A stretch of DNA of 64,000 nucleotides from Branchiostoma floridae (taxonomy: Eukaryota > Chordata > Leptocardii > Amphioxiformes > Branchiostomatidae). The notes below the pieces were generated by a model, which was given only the letters and a program-made list of their open reading frames with translations, ran no database searches and was not told the DNA's origin. Shown here in pieces: positions 23,166 through 33,835 of the stretch; positions within the stretch are counted from its first letter, which is position 1, and each line of letters starts with the position of its first letter. The stretch lies in the NCBI RefSeq assembly GCF_000003815.2, contig NC_049985.1, forward strand, positions 23,625,406-23,689,405. The letters run 5' to 3'. The translations under genes were made by a program, and so were the position numbers.

Positions 23166-24424
23166 GTGAATTTGTTTTTCGGACATTTTCTCCTTGGCCG
23201 TCTTTCAGGGGTGCAATGGAGAAGGTCAGGCTTTTGACAAAATACAGCATAATACATATAACAAAACGCCTATTTTAAATTATGATACATTTAATAGTCC
23301 ATAATCACATTTGGTAAGTGAAAAGAAAACGACAATATAATATTATTTAGTAACTCATGATCATAGTCAGCCACTCGTCGCAAACACACTTAATAGTTTG
23401 AATCAAACTCCGCACTTCTAAGTTTAATTGGTGACTATATTGCTTGAAAGTCGAACCAACTCCAAAACCACACCACTGTATATATAGCAACTCCTTTCAC
23501 GCTTTAATCCTATATACCTTTGTGTAATCCTATACCCATGCCACAAGTTGCAAGGCAGCTCAAGCGTAGGGTCATGCCTCCACGAAGATTTCTTTCTCGC
23601 TCGATATGAATAGTTTGAGAAAACGTAGATGCATATCGCTAAACCCCATGGTGTTTATCAATACCCCAGTCACCTTGCGGCGTCTCTAAGTCGTATTTCA
23701 TCATAGGCCACGCTGATTTATAATTCTGGATGACATCCGCGTTCTATAAAAGAAATTAAAACTTCATCGAAACTTACGGCAGTGTCGACTCATACAAAAG
23801 ACTTTGATAATGTTACATTCCCCATTTTAATGTTTAGCGATCTGCTTAGTATTTGAAGAAGTTGAAAACACACCACTACCAAATAGACAAGCTCCCTACT
23901 GTAGTGATTGCACAAAGCTAAAATGCTTAAGGTTATGACTGAAATGAGCAGACTCGTCATAAAACTAATAATGTATTACTTAAAAACATAAGAAGGAACA
24001 TGGCAATTCAACGCTTCTTTACTTTTATCCTTGGGGTAGCCTAAATTCGCTATTTTAAAAACTGTTGCAGTATGTCTATGGATTTCAGGTCAACGGACGT
24101 GGGTTTCAAACGGAAATATTTTCAAAATAATGCAATCTGAAACGACCGTCTATCGACTTGACAATTCGCAAATGTCCTATTTTTGAATACAACGGATATT
24201 GGTCACCCCACGGGAAAGGGTGACCTAACGTTACCTCTTTTAATTCTCATATAATGAACGTTTACTAAACAAATGAATACTTTTTACTTGTTTGATATAC
24301 TGTCTTTGTTATACCAATGACATTTTGATATACGAATTGTGTTACCAGCTTTATATTCCGTTATAGTCTTGATATTTCAGCAGCATTATTCTTTGCATAC
24401 GGTTAATTTCTTTCGCCCTCTTGT

Positions 24425-24565
24425 ATTAGTTTTAGGCTTTCAAGATGATGTCACCCATAAAATTAAATCAGTAAATGCACGTAGATGACTCCGTACTTTC
24501 TTCTCCCCAGACCTTACGACTGATTGATTACCTTTCGCCGTGGTACAAGCGGGATCGTCCACATC
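24425..24565 (+). repeat. Direct repeat, copy 1 of a ~135-bp duplication
   Basis: GATGATGTCACCCATAAAAT, ACGTAGATGACTCCGTACTT, CTTCTCCCCAGACCTT and GTGGTACAAGCGGGATCG recur with few changes at 24950-25085. The MITE-related block at 24720 lies between the copies. The region 23300-24060 before it has no recognised element; 24060-24240 is copy 2 of the dispersed repeat seen at 4440. Confidence 0.8.
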
Positions 24566-24949
24566 GCTTTAATGCCTGGTCTACATGGACATGTGGCCAC
24601 CTTTGACAGGGTTCTTAATACGTGTGTCAATGGGAATAAAAGTCTAATAAACAGACTACTAAAAATACTTAAAAAAAGTGTTCATACCATATATGGTTCT
24701 TATGTATATGTAGAGGTTCTTGATTGTACGGGTTTGGCTGTGTTCTATTTGCTGCTGACGATGGAGTTCTGAACATACGACATGAGCTTATACTATACCA
24801 TGGTGGAGAATTTCCACTTTATCAGTCCTTGGTGCTGATTTTTTGGTGTTATTACTATTTCCATTCAGTAATCATAATTTCAGCTTTGTATTCCTGTATT
24901 TTTTAAATTTTATCTGCATTATTAATTTTTGCTGACATTATTTTTTAGG

Positions 24950-25085
24950 CTCTACATATGATGTCATCCATAAAATTAAATCAGTTGACGCACGTAGATG
25001 ACTCCGTACTTTCTTCTCCCCAGACCTTGCAGCTGATTGATTATCTTTCACCGCGGTACAAGTGGGATCGCACACATCGCTAAAG
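24950..25085 (+). repeat. Direct repeat, copy 2 of a ~135-bp duplication
   Basis: Matches 24425-24565 block by block in the same orientation, about 520 bases apart. It ends with CACACATCGCTAAAG. Confidence 0.8.
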
Positions 25086-25207
25086 GGCGCGCAATTTGTC
25101 ATGCACACTAGCATGTAATCTTTCTTTATAAATGCAGGTGGGGAGGATGGTGGTGTCTTAGGTTCACCAAGTAGTTTTCAACACACGGCAGTTTCTTTCA
25201 TAGTGTT

Positions 25208-26751
25208 CTTTATTCATCACATGATTCAACGAACATACATGTATGATCTAAATGTACACTTTCAGTGTAGAGCTTTAACGCACTCTTATAGGTACAATTG
25301 TGGCATATAGATGAATTCATACCAATGCTCATGCTGTTATTAAATACCTGACATACTAGTACCATTCTATACTGTTAATATTTCTGTGTTAAACCAAAAA
25401 TAAAGCTCGTCAATGTGACAGTTTGATACAATCTAAATTCAGTAGGCAATGTTGTTTTGTTAACAGATAACATAGTATAAATAGATACATTCATATGTAC
25501 AGACAACATATATAAATGCATGCGCATTGATGCAATTACTGTCATTCTACACTGTCTTGCAATTCTACTTGCGCATTGGTCCTACATACAACACCTTTGA
25601 TTTTGACATTAGCAAACTTCATCAATGCATACATGCAAAGCTTTTGATACAGTGTAAATGCAGTACCAAGCGTTGTACTAGTACCCCTACAGTGATTTAA
25701 TTGTCATTCAGTATGACATACTTCTACAATTCTACTTGAACATCGTTCATGTTCTGAGGGTAACATAAAACAAAAATCAACAATATAAAAATGTACAATT
25801 CTTGATAAATCTTGAGGTAATATATAGCGTTGTATCCTTACAGTGTAACGTTATGGTGTAACATTAGATATGTCAGTATAAAACCTTGTTGTCATTCAAT
25901 ACTGTTATACAATTCCATCTGAGTATTGGTCGCATCACACTTTGAGTGAAGCATAAACAAACCTATTCAATTTAAAACTGTAAAAATTTGATACAGTATA
26001 GGCGCAGTGGTAAACGATACACTTTTATGTCGCACAGATGACATGTCATAGATATTTAGCATTAGCACTATTCTTGGTGATATTCAAAACTCATATACAA
26101 TATATACAATTCTTCATGAGCATTGGTCGCACAACTCTTTTGAAGAGACCTCATTACTGTTTAAATGTAAAACTCTTTTAGGTCTAAAGGTAGAAGCTAG
26201 TCTTGTACCTATTCAAGACCACATTATGGTATCAGACAGTAAATGAAATGCATTTTTTGAAATCCTATATTTCATAATTTAGTATAAATCTACACGAATT
26301 ATTTTAATTTTCCTAGTAAGGTTGAAACAATGCAGAACAATCTTACTTTTCGGATGCTATTACATTGACCATAGCTCTTTTGCATAATCATATTCATTGA
26401 TCATTTATATCTTAAGTTTGAACTTAAAAAATATACACTAATTACTAAAAGTTACTCAAGCAATTTGATAAGATTTACAAACGTTTGAACTTATTTGCAC
26501 CATGTCAAATTTTAAGTAACATCAACCAGGACTCGACTACATCAAAAAAAAAGGCAAAATCACACAGCATTTATCACAAAAGTTACTCAATCAATTTTAT
26601 AAGATTTTCAAACGTTAAGGCGTTTCAGACAACTTTCTTCGCCACAAACATTGATTTAAGGTATTGCTGGAAAGTGTTAGCAATCAATGGGGGAAATGTT
26701 TCAAATTTTTAAAGGAAAAGAAAAGTACGGGACGTTTGGAGTACTAAACGG
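25208..26751 (-). other. Possible 3' UTR of the minus-strand membrane-protein ORF
   Basis: Inference. It runs from the stop codon at 26752 to a minus-strand AATAAA at 25208-25213 and contains no other recognised element family. It holds about five degenerate units of 160-190 bases, marked by TACAATTCTACTTGAGCATTGGTCGCA or variants (near 25560, 25725, 25915, 26105). They may be an old tandem duplication within the UTR. Confidence 0.35.
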
Positions 26752-27411
26752 TCACTCATTTCCATTTGAAGAAACAATGTTCTCCATGTAAGTAGTGGCA
26801 TAGGGATAAATTTTATCAACCTGGTTGAAATTGGAAGTTTCGTCGTTACAGTAGATATGTTCACACCCCTCTGTATCTTGAACGTTTAAAGAACGGATGT
26901 TACGCCCTTTGCCATTACCAAAATTGTACTGAGGCACTTCAAAACAATGCGACTCCGCAGTGCTATACACATTTTCTTCAGGTATAGTCTCATATGTACA
27001 GAAATCAGCGTTTGTACCATTATTACAAGAACCACTCTGATTACAAATGACATTGACACCTTGTAGGTCATCAGTGTCGCTGTTTACAACTTGGTCAGCT
27101 AGCCACTGTCTCGCAATCAACCAGTATATGGCTAAGATTAAACCACAGACAAAACTGACCACCCCACCTACTATGCTAGCCAGCATCCAATCCATTGCAA
27201 CGCCCATGGCTTCGGTTTGTAAAAACGACTTGCCTTGAGAGAATTCGGCGTAAATAGACGTGAATAGGCTCTTGCTGGACGTTGAATTCGGTGTGAATAA
27301 GTTCTTGCTGGACGTTGAATTCGGCGTGAATAAGTTCTTGCTGGACGTTGTCTTTGCTCTTGGCACGATGGTTGGACACTTGACGAGGACTTTAGCTTGC
27401 AACCGCCACAC
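26752..27411 (-). CDS. Single-pass membrane protein ORF nested in the receptor intron (partial)
   Basis: I do not recognise the family. The frame is 219 codons from a GTG at 27411. In order it has a short basic N-part (RLQAKVLVKCPTIVPRAK), a Ser/Thr/Asn-rich stalk with three 11-residue repeats (TSSKNLFTPNS type), and a hydrophobic segment of about 22 residues (MLASIVGGVVSFVCGLILAI) near residues 73-95. The acidic tail has several tyrosines (YETIPEENVY, HIYCNDE, KIYPYATTYM). This is the pattern of a type I receptor's last exon: stalk, membrane anchor, signalling tail. An in-frame TAA lies 12 bases upstream. So either the exon is entered by splicing just inside the frame, or translation begins at the ATG at 27207, giving about 151 residues with the anchor near the N-terminus. 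A strong-looking acceptor (TTTTCTTCTGTACAG) at about 27428 fits only the second model. It could also be a decaying gene copy. Confidence 0.55.
   Translation of the reverse strand: MWRLQAKVLVKCPTIVPRAKTTSSKNLFTPNSTSSKNLFTPNSTSSKSLFTSIYAEFSQGKSFLQTEAMGVAMDWMLASIVGGVVSFVCGLILAIYWLIARQWLADQVVNSDTDDLQGVNVICNQSGSCNNGTNADFCTYETIPEENVYSTAESHCFEVPQYNFGNGKGRNIRSLNVQDTEGCEHIYCNDETSNFNQVDKIYPYATTYMENIVSSNGNE
27265..27345 (-). repeat. 33-bp coding tandem repeat in the stalk
   Basis: Three near-identical units with GAATAAGTTCTTGCTGGACG on the + strand encode the 11-residue stalk repeats. Keeping frame at 33 bp suggests selection for, or tolerance of, an open frame. Confidence 0.85.
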
Positions 27412-27794
27412 GCTTTTACGTTAGACCTGTACAGAAGAAAATTTCTGCGTTGGACTATATCTATATGTATGGTACTATTGTGTATCCTTTGTCTCTGTTG
27501 TCACCTATACTAAGAACGATGGGGCAAAAATGCATAATGTAGGTCTTCATTGAAGCCATTCATATTCAGTGGAATTCGATGTATTGGGACGCTATGTAGG
27601 AGCGTGCGAAAACACGATGTCTGAAAGACTACCAGTTTAGACACATGTCTGTTCGCGTGCGTCTATAGGGCATGTCGTATTGCATTGGTAGATTCAAATG
27701 TCTCTCAAATTTGTATGAATTGTAAGCCTTCGTATTTGTGTGCGCACTGGAAGGTTAGGCCGATCTCAATAAACTCACAACTCTCTGCGGTATT

Positions 27795-28060
27795 CAAATG
27801 TATACGAGGTCCTTCCCGCGCCTGATGGCGCATAGGGCGGCGCCCATCACCGTTTCAGTTGCCCTGGGCCACACACCTGTGTGCAATCACTTCAGCAGGG
27901 AGCTAGTCCACTTCCATACTCTTTCCCGAATGCTGAGTGCTAAGCAGAAATAGCAGTATGTACCATTTTTAAAGTCTTTGGTATGGCTCGGCCGTGGATC
28001 GAACTCACGACCTACCGAATGCAATGTGAAAACTCTACCCACTTGCCTATTTCACCGGTA
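27795..28060 (-). mobile_element. tRNA-derived SINE, second family, minus strand
   Basis: On the minus strand the head reads GGTGAAATAGGCAAGTGGGT and GTCGTGAGTTCGATCCACGG (B box). It is followed by CCAAAGACTTTAAAAATGGT, GCTTAGCACTCAGCATTCGG and GGCGCCGCCCTATGCGCCAT. A + strand copy of the same family is at 62441-62655. The body differs from the 9082 family. Confidence 0.8.
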
Positions 28061-28062
28061 AT

Positions 28063-28276
28063 ACCCCTGTCACATTATCCACGATCGTCGGGCGTATCGA
28101 TGGAAGATTGGCCATATTTAAGATCGACAGAGGGTTGCGCGTATTTTTCACCTGAAAACCGTCCCTGTCACATATAATAAGCCCTACTTTGTACCTTGTA
28201 CCATAAGCGAGGCTCGGGTGATTGCCGCAGAAGCGTCGTCCGATCGATTTTCGCCCAATGCGAGAGGGGTATAAGT
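28063..28276. mobile_element. MITE with ACCCCTGTCACA termini, copy 1
   Basis: ACCCCTGTCACATTATCCAC is followed by ATCTTTAAGATCGACAGAG-like sequence, CGCGTATTTTTCACCTGAAA and, near the right end, GCTCGGGTGATTGCCGCAGA, CGTCCGATCGATTTTCGCC. The order is inverted in the copy at 29690-29911. The right terminus is eroded. Confidence 0.7.
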
Positions 28277-28522
28277 AAACACGATGTCTGAATGCACCAC
28301 AGGTGTAGACACGTGTCTGTTTGCGTGCATCTGTGGGGCATGCCGTAGTGGATTGGCAGATTCGTCTGACTCTGCCTGAGATAGTCCCCCACGCGCCACG
28401 CCACGCGTGATTATGTTCATGAGATGATCTGGCGCTAGCTGCAGTATTCATAATTTTCTGCTCTCAGATATGAATAAATCAATGTTTGACATTCCAGGCG
28501 ATTTTCAACATAACGTTAAGCC

Positions 28523-28842
28523 TAAAGGTGGGTTCACACGTGCGTGTATATTCAAGTCCGTATGGGGTCCGTATGGAAGTCGTAGCCTCTACCAGGCTCC
28601 ACAGGTCGCAAGAAAAAATCATGGAAATTGGACAACTATAGACAGATAATTTACCAAGCGAGTTAACTGGGTTGCAAACCATTATATATAAATACTACTC
28701 GGTTAGCTAACTGCTCTGGCGTGTTATGTGTCAATATTTGACTAATTTCTATTATTTTTCCAGCGACCTGCGGAGCCTGGTAGAGGATAAAACTTCTATA
28801 CGGATCGCATACGGACTTCACGCACGTGTCAACCTACCCTTT
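28523..28842. mobile_element. MITE with AAGGTGGG(G)TCACAC termini, copy 1
   Basis: TAAAGGTGGGTTCACACGTG and ATTCAAGTCCGTATGG at the left pair with CATACGGACTTCACGCACGT and GTCAACCTACCC at the right. The centre has CAGGCTCCACAGGTCGC and GCGACCTGCGGAGCCTGG, also complementary. A better-preserved copy lies at 60897-61212. Confidence 0.8.
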
Positions 28843-29689
28843 TCCAAAATATACATAAATGGCAAATTCTGAGACGCGTGACTACCCTGTGACTATTAAG
28901 CAACCAAAAATTTGACAAGTCGCTCAAAACCATAAATACATAAAGAACCATATTCTAAAGATTTGTGTGTTTTGTTGTCTTTTAAATCATACCTTTACAT
29001 TTATCATCACATTTCATTTATGAAGTCATGAGACAAACAAGTTCAATTTCGGTCGCTGTAAGGGTCGATCAGAGATGGCTGTTCAGTGTAAAGGAAACTT
29101 CAACAAAATAGAAAAAATAAATGTCTTCACTCGTTTCTTGAGAGAACCATGGAGAAAAATAACATATTCGAAAGTATAAAAATTTTGATCAGAGCTGCTA
29201 TTATATGTATATGAACAAAACAATCTTCTACGATCTTATATGAACAAAACAATCTTCTACTCAATCAGAATCTTGCAAATATTGTTATTCTCCAACTTTC
29301 TTTAATAAAATTTAAGTTTTCCCATCTGTGCCACAACGTAAAGAATTTATTTATCTTACCTTAAGCTGAAGAAAAGCTAAGAAGATGTCTTTCGTTACAC
29401 CTTCTGATGATAGCAAGGTGAGGATGATTACGAACAGAAAGCTGACCGACTTGTGTCGAGTCTGCAGGTGAATGCATAACAGGTGTTTCGTAAGTCACCT
29501 CTTTATGTTTTCTCTCGTGTTTTTCTGTTCAGTAGCGCGTGCGTGGATGAATACATGCATATACAGGAGACAAATCTGCACATGTTCGCACACGTGAAGA
29601 TACACGCTTGTGACAAACAGCGTGGGATCATGTACGCAGTGTGACTGTAGGTTGTTTACTCGTGTTTTACTGTCCTTGAACCCCTGTCA

Positions 29690-29911
29690 CAGTTGGTGAA
29701 AATCGATCGGACGACGATTCTGCGGCAATCGCCCGAGCCTCGGTTATGATAACAACTTTATTTCATAACAATTGTACAAGGTACAAAATATGGCTTGTAG
29801 GCGAAAGGGGCAGCTTTCAGGTGAAAAATACGCGCAAGCCTCTGTCGATCTTAAATATGACCAATTTTCCATAGTTACGCCCGAAGATCGTGGATAATGT
29901 GACAGGGGTAT
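29690..29911. mobile_element. MITE with ACCCCTGTCACA termini, copy 2, inside the satellite
   Basis: Left end ACCCCTGTCACAGTTGGTG, right end GTGGATAATGTGACAGGGGT. The interior (AAAATCGATCGGACGACG, GCGGCAATCGCCCGAGCC) is the reverse complement of the 28063 copy. It sits between TGTCCTTGA and the next unit's TTAGCGCGTG, so it inserted into an existing satellite unit. Confidence 0.8.
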
Positions 29912-30063
29912 TAGCGCGTGCGTGGATGAGTACATGCATGTACAGATCTGCACATGTTCGTACACGTGGGAACACGTCGTGGGACAAACAGCCTGGGGGC
30001 GTCTGATGTAACTGCAGGGCTTTTGACACATGTGTGTTTTTCTGTTCTCAGCGCGTGCGTGGA

Positions 30064-30343
30064 TACCCTGGGAAAACGCAGACTCCTAACGAGGCACGCA
30101 AAGTTTACCGATCCCTACAACACGCACGCACGGGACACCCGCCGCCTAACACACGCCGGCCCTCGAACCAGCTGGCCCCTACTATTAAACACGAGCCTCT
30201 TTCGAGAAGCGAGCGATGTTGGGGACCGGCGTAAGTGGGGCCAGCTGGTAGTGGGGTGGGTGCATAGAGGCGGGAGGGCGCTCGTTAGACAGGGGATCGG
30301 TAACTCTTATTTGCGAAGCTTCTCGAGCAGGTTTCCCAGGGTA
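30064..30343. mobile_element. 280-bp MITE with TACCCTGGGAAA termini and 9-bp target duplication
   Basis: Starts TACCCTGGGAAA and ends TTTCCCAGGGTA. The 9 bases GTGCGTGGA occur directly outside both ends (30055-30063 and 30344-30352). Inner blocks also pair (TTACCGATCCC with GGGATCGGTAA; CAGCTGGCCCC with GGGGCCAGCTG). A 9-bp duplication fits Mutator-like or Merlin-type transposases better than Tc1, hAT or Harbinger. No ORF of its own. Confidence 0.88.
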
Positions 30344-31117
30344 GTGCGTGGATGAATACATGCATGTAAAGAAGACCAATCTGCACATGTTCGTACACGT
30401 GAAGATAGTCGTGTCACAAACAACGTGGGGTCGTACGTGCGTTGCGTAACTGCAAACCCATGTTTTTGCTCGCGTCTTTCTGCCCTTGGCCTTAGCGCGT
30501 GGATGAATACATGCATGCACAGGAGACCAATATGCACATGAGCGCACACGTGAAGATACACGCTTGTGACAAACAGCGCGGGTTCGTCTGATGTAACTAC
30601 AGGGTGTTTGACCCATGTTTTTGCTCGTGATTTTACTTTGTTCTTAGCGCGTGCGTGGATGAATACATGCATATACAGAAGACACATCTGCACACGTCAT
30701 GTTCGTACACGTGGGGACACACGCGTGAGACGAACAACGTGGGGTCGTGTACGTTGCGTAACTGCAAACCCATGTTTTTGATCGCGCTTTTCTGCCCTTG
30801 GCCTTAGCGCGTGCGTGTATGAATACATGCATGTACAGAAGACCAACCTGCACATGTTCGTACACGTGAAGATAGTCGTGTCACAAACAACGTGGGGTCG
30901 TGTACGTTGCGTAACTGCAAACCCATGTTTTTGATCGCGTTTTTCTGCCCTTGGCCTTAGCGCGTGCGTGATTGAATACATGCATGTACAGGAGACCAAT
31001 AAGCACATGTTCGCACACGTGAAGATACACGCTTGTGACAAACAACGCGGGGTCGTCTGATGTAACTACAAGGTGTTTGACCCAGAACACAGAGGTCCTC
31101 TTGCGCGGATCGCCCCC

Positions 31118-31500
31118 GCTTGTGTACTTGGGAAAGGCACTTTGCACGACTATCCTCACTTCACTTCAATAGTACGAACTGCTAGCTTAGAACCCATATT
31201 TACGAAAGAATTCGTCATATATGTGTAAATATATTCAAAACATATCACACGTACGTAAATACCGTCTTTCCACTATGACGGCGCTCTCAGCTATTTAGGT
31301 CGCAGTGAGAGCGCAGCGCGATCGCCGTCTAGTGGAAAGGTGGCCTAAATGAGTACCTAGCTTCGGTTAGTGCCGTATTTCTGGTAGGACGATAAATGGA
31401 GCTCGAGGTCCCGTGTTTGAGAGACATACCTCGAGCACGCTAAAGAACCATCCGCAAATGAGATATAGGTGACCTTCTTGGTGTGAGTGGATCAAATCTC
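31118..31500 (+). mobile_element. SINE interrupted by a ~185-bp insertion
   Basis: The left part has TTGGGAAAGGCACTTTGCAC, the right part GAGTACCTAGCTTCGGTTAG, GATAAATGGAGCTCGAGGTC and CACGCTAAAGAACC, then GTGAGTGGATCAAATC. In intact copies these parts are adjacent. The inserted stretch (about 31165-31348) contains CGTCTTTCCACTATGACGGC and its partner GCCGTCTAGTGGAAAGG, a foldback sequence. Confidence 0.7.
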
Positions 31501-31519
31501 TCCAGGTTGACATCTTCAA

Positions 31520-32060
31520 AAGGTGATAGTCACTTGTTATTTTTTTCAATTCTTCCACTAACGTGGTCAATCTCAATAAATAGATAAATAGATAAACGAA
31601 CACAACATATAATATTATTAAGAAACAAAGAGCGATAGAGCGAATTGAAAGTTTACTAGCGGTCAAATTCCACCCAATGTAAAGCGCACGTCATCTGCTG
31701 ATTTATTCATCAACTGATCTACCAACGGTTTCCAAGCTCAACTCATGATTAAAACCGAAAATGACCACTCGTTTGAAAATTGCTGTAAATGTCCACTTCA
31801 GTTCGTGAGAGGGTTAGCAGTCGGTTGGGTATCAGGAGATATTTGGACATGGTTGGGAGATGTTTAGGAGATGTTTGGCGTATGTTCGGCACCAAAGATA
31901 AACCACCATAAGATTGGCCTAAAACTGGCCAGACTGCTCCCGAACAACTGCCAACCTGAGTCGGCTAATGGTCGGCTGGTGTTCGGGAGCTAAATTCGGC
32001 TATGTGTAGGAACACTACTGTGTAGGAATAGCCCAAGAAGCGTTGGATGGATCCTAATGA
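31520..32060. other. Intron 2 sequence with no recognised gene
   Basis: Contains a short G-rich direct repeat (GGAGATNTTTGG, three times near 31830-31880) and nothing else I can assign. Confidence 0.45.
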
Positions 32061-32230
32061 TATTTGGTTGGTGGGCATGAGTCGAGAAAACGAAGGTCAT
32101 GATGTAGCCTCCTGGGGTCTTTTATGGTGCTTCAGCGGACCGTCTGGTTTTGATATCTCATGTTCGGAACATGCTGCTGTTGTGATTTTTGGTTGGTAGA
32201 TAGCTCTTGTTGTCACTAATAGACCAATAT
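32060..32230 (+). repeat. Dispersed repeat, same family as 8085 and 16160
   Basis: Carries TTGGTTGGTGGGCATGAG, AGCCTCCTGGGGTC, TTTTGATATCTCATGTTC and ATTTTTGGTTGGTAGATAGC in the order seen at 8085-8250. Confidence 0.65.
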
Positions 32231-32831
32231 CATAATTAGTATGCATACAGTCAGAATACGGGCAACTTTAACTTTAACAGTCAGAATAAAAAAAATCAGC
32301 ATACAATAAACGATGATAACGGTAATGATGATACACAATAATGTAGTAATGATAAATATGATAGCCAAAATGAATCATGATACTAAGAAAACTATGCTCA
32401 TGTGTTGAAATGAAACGACGGATTGTGTGCAAGAAAATGAAAATTTAATATTCTCTCTATGTGTGTGCGCAAGGGTGGGGTGGGGAGCTTAACTGAAAAG
32501 ATTGGTCCCGTCTATGTTATTATCATTCAAGTATGGCGTAAATGTGGATCTAATAAGTCGAACAAGTCTTCAACAATAATTGGATAGCATTGCAAGACAG
32601 ATAGACCGCGCAACCAACACACGTGAATTGGAGTGTGCACGGTCAAATGAGAAACCGCTGCAAGGTCAATTTAGTTCTCGCCATAGGGCACGTACCAGTG
32701 CCAAGTCTCCATCGCAAAAACTAATCTGCATTTAATCACATTTCTACCCTCGGGATACGCAGACATGTATAGCATATGTGCACAAAAGGTGAGTCAGGGA
32801 CAAGGAGGATGTAAGTTGTTGCTGTTTTCAC

Positions 32832-33035
32832 CTCCATGAAGAACGGAGGTATCGTTTTTTGGGGGTGTCTGTCTATGTGTGTGTCTGTCTGCCTGTTTGT
32901 GTTAGTCTGGGTTAGTGTAATATTGAAACCTCTGGATGGATTGTAATGGTATGTAGGTAGGTGTTGGAAAGACAAAGGTCAGGGTCGATCTTGGGCCCCC
33001 GGTGTCTGATCTTGGTACTGCAGCAAGACTTCGAT
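32832..33035 (+). repeat. Dispersed repeat starting with an ACCTCC...GGAGGT hairpin
   Basis: CACCTCCATGAAGAACGGAG is followed by GGGGGTGTCTGTCTATG, ACCTCTGGATGGATTG, GGTAGGTGTTGGAAAGACAA and CTTGGGCCCCCGG. The hairpin start and GGATGGATT block match about 5065-5160; the second half matches the 16160 family. This suggests one long composite repeat. Confidence 0.6.
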
Positions 33036-33835
33036 TTTTCGTATATTTTCAATAAGAAAAAAAAAAGCAATAGGCGAGACCGTATGAAAGTACGTATTTG
33101 TAACATTATGCACTTGCCTGCGAATTTTACCACTCTAGTTACTTGAAGATGGTCAACTAGCAATAGTAGAAAATGAATTGGATTTAGAGGGGTTATAACT
33201 CACTAATTCACATAAATAGAGAAATCAATAAAATCCCAGTAAAATGCGGTCTACTAGGTATAAACTAATTAAAGTTCGGCCTACTAATGAGAAAGTTAGA
33301 TAGATGGGTCATCTCATCAATTCACTAGTAGAATAGACTCTTTTTAAAGTAACTAAGCAAAAAAAATTATCACAACTTTTCCAAATCAAATTTTCTTGAA
33401 CTTCTTTTCAGAACTTAATAAATTCGACAAATTATCAAGTCAAGTTACTTCTGTGGTGCATGAATGTGGACTGAATGTGTAGAGTAGACTATTATAAAAA
33501 AGAAAAAAAAAACTAAGTAAAAACAAGTTATCAAACTTTTACAAATATCACGTTTTTGTCTTGAAATTCTTTTCAGAACTGAATAAATGTGATTAATAAT
33601 CAAGTCTAGTTACTTTTATGTTGCATGGATGTGGATTGAATATGTTAACCAGTCAGTCTTCAACCTTCCAAACAACTCTGGATAGAAAGACAGCGTATTA
33701 CCAAACCTCTGGAGTGTGCATGATAGATGGACGCTGTACATTGTATGGCTCAGGGTCAGATGAGAAACGTCTAACAGGTCAAGTATTTCTCGCCTCGGGG
33801 CAGGTTCAAAGTCTTCACTAGTCACGAAACGTTTG

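Larger units (their letters stand above)
29470..31085. repeat. ~155-bp satellite array with two nested insertions
   Basis: About eight units with GCGCGTGCGTGGATGAATAC, ATGCATGTACAGGAGACCAA, GCACATGTTCGTACACGTGA, TTGTGACAAACAACGTGGGG and CCATGTTTTTGCTCGCG. Unit starts: about 29535, 29914, 30051, 30346, 30495, 30647, 30807, 30960. Spacing is 137-160 bp once the insertions at 29690-29911 and 30064-30343 are removed. The many overlapping minus-strand frames are the repeat read in different frames. Confidence 0.85.

Noticed and set aside
29744-31159. A cluster of minus-strand frames with recurring MYEHVQ/MHVFIHARA text
   Set aside because: The same ~155-bp satellite read repeatedly; copies shift frame and are broken by MITEs.
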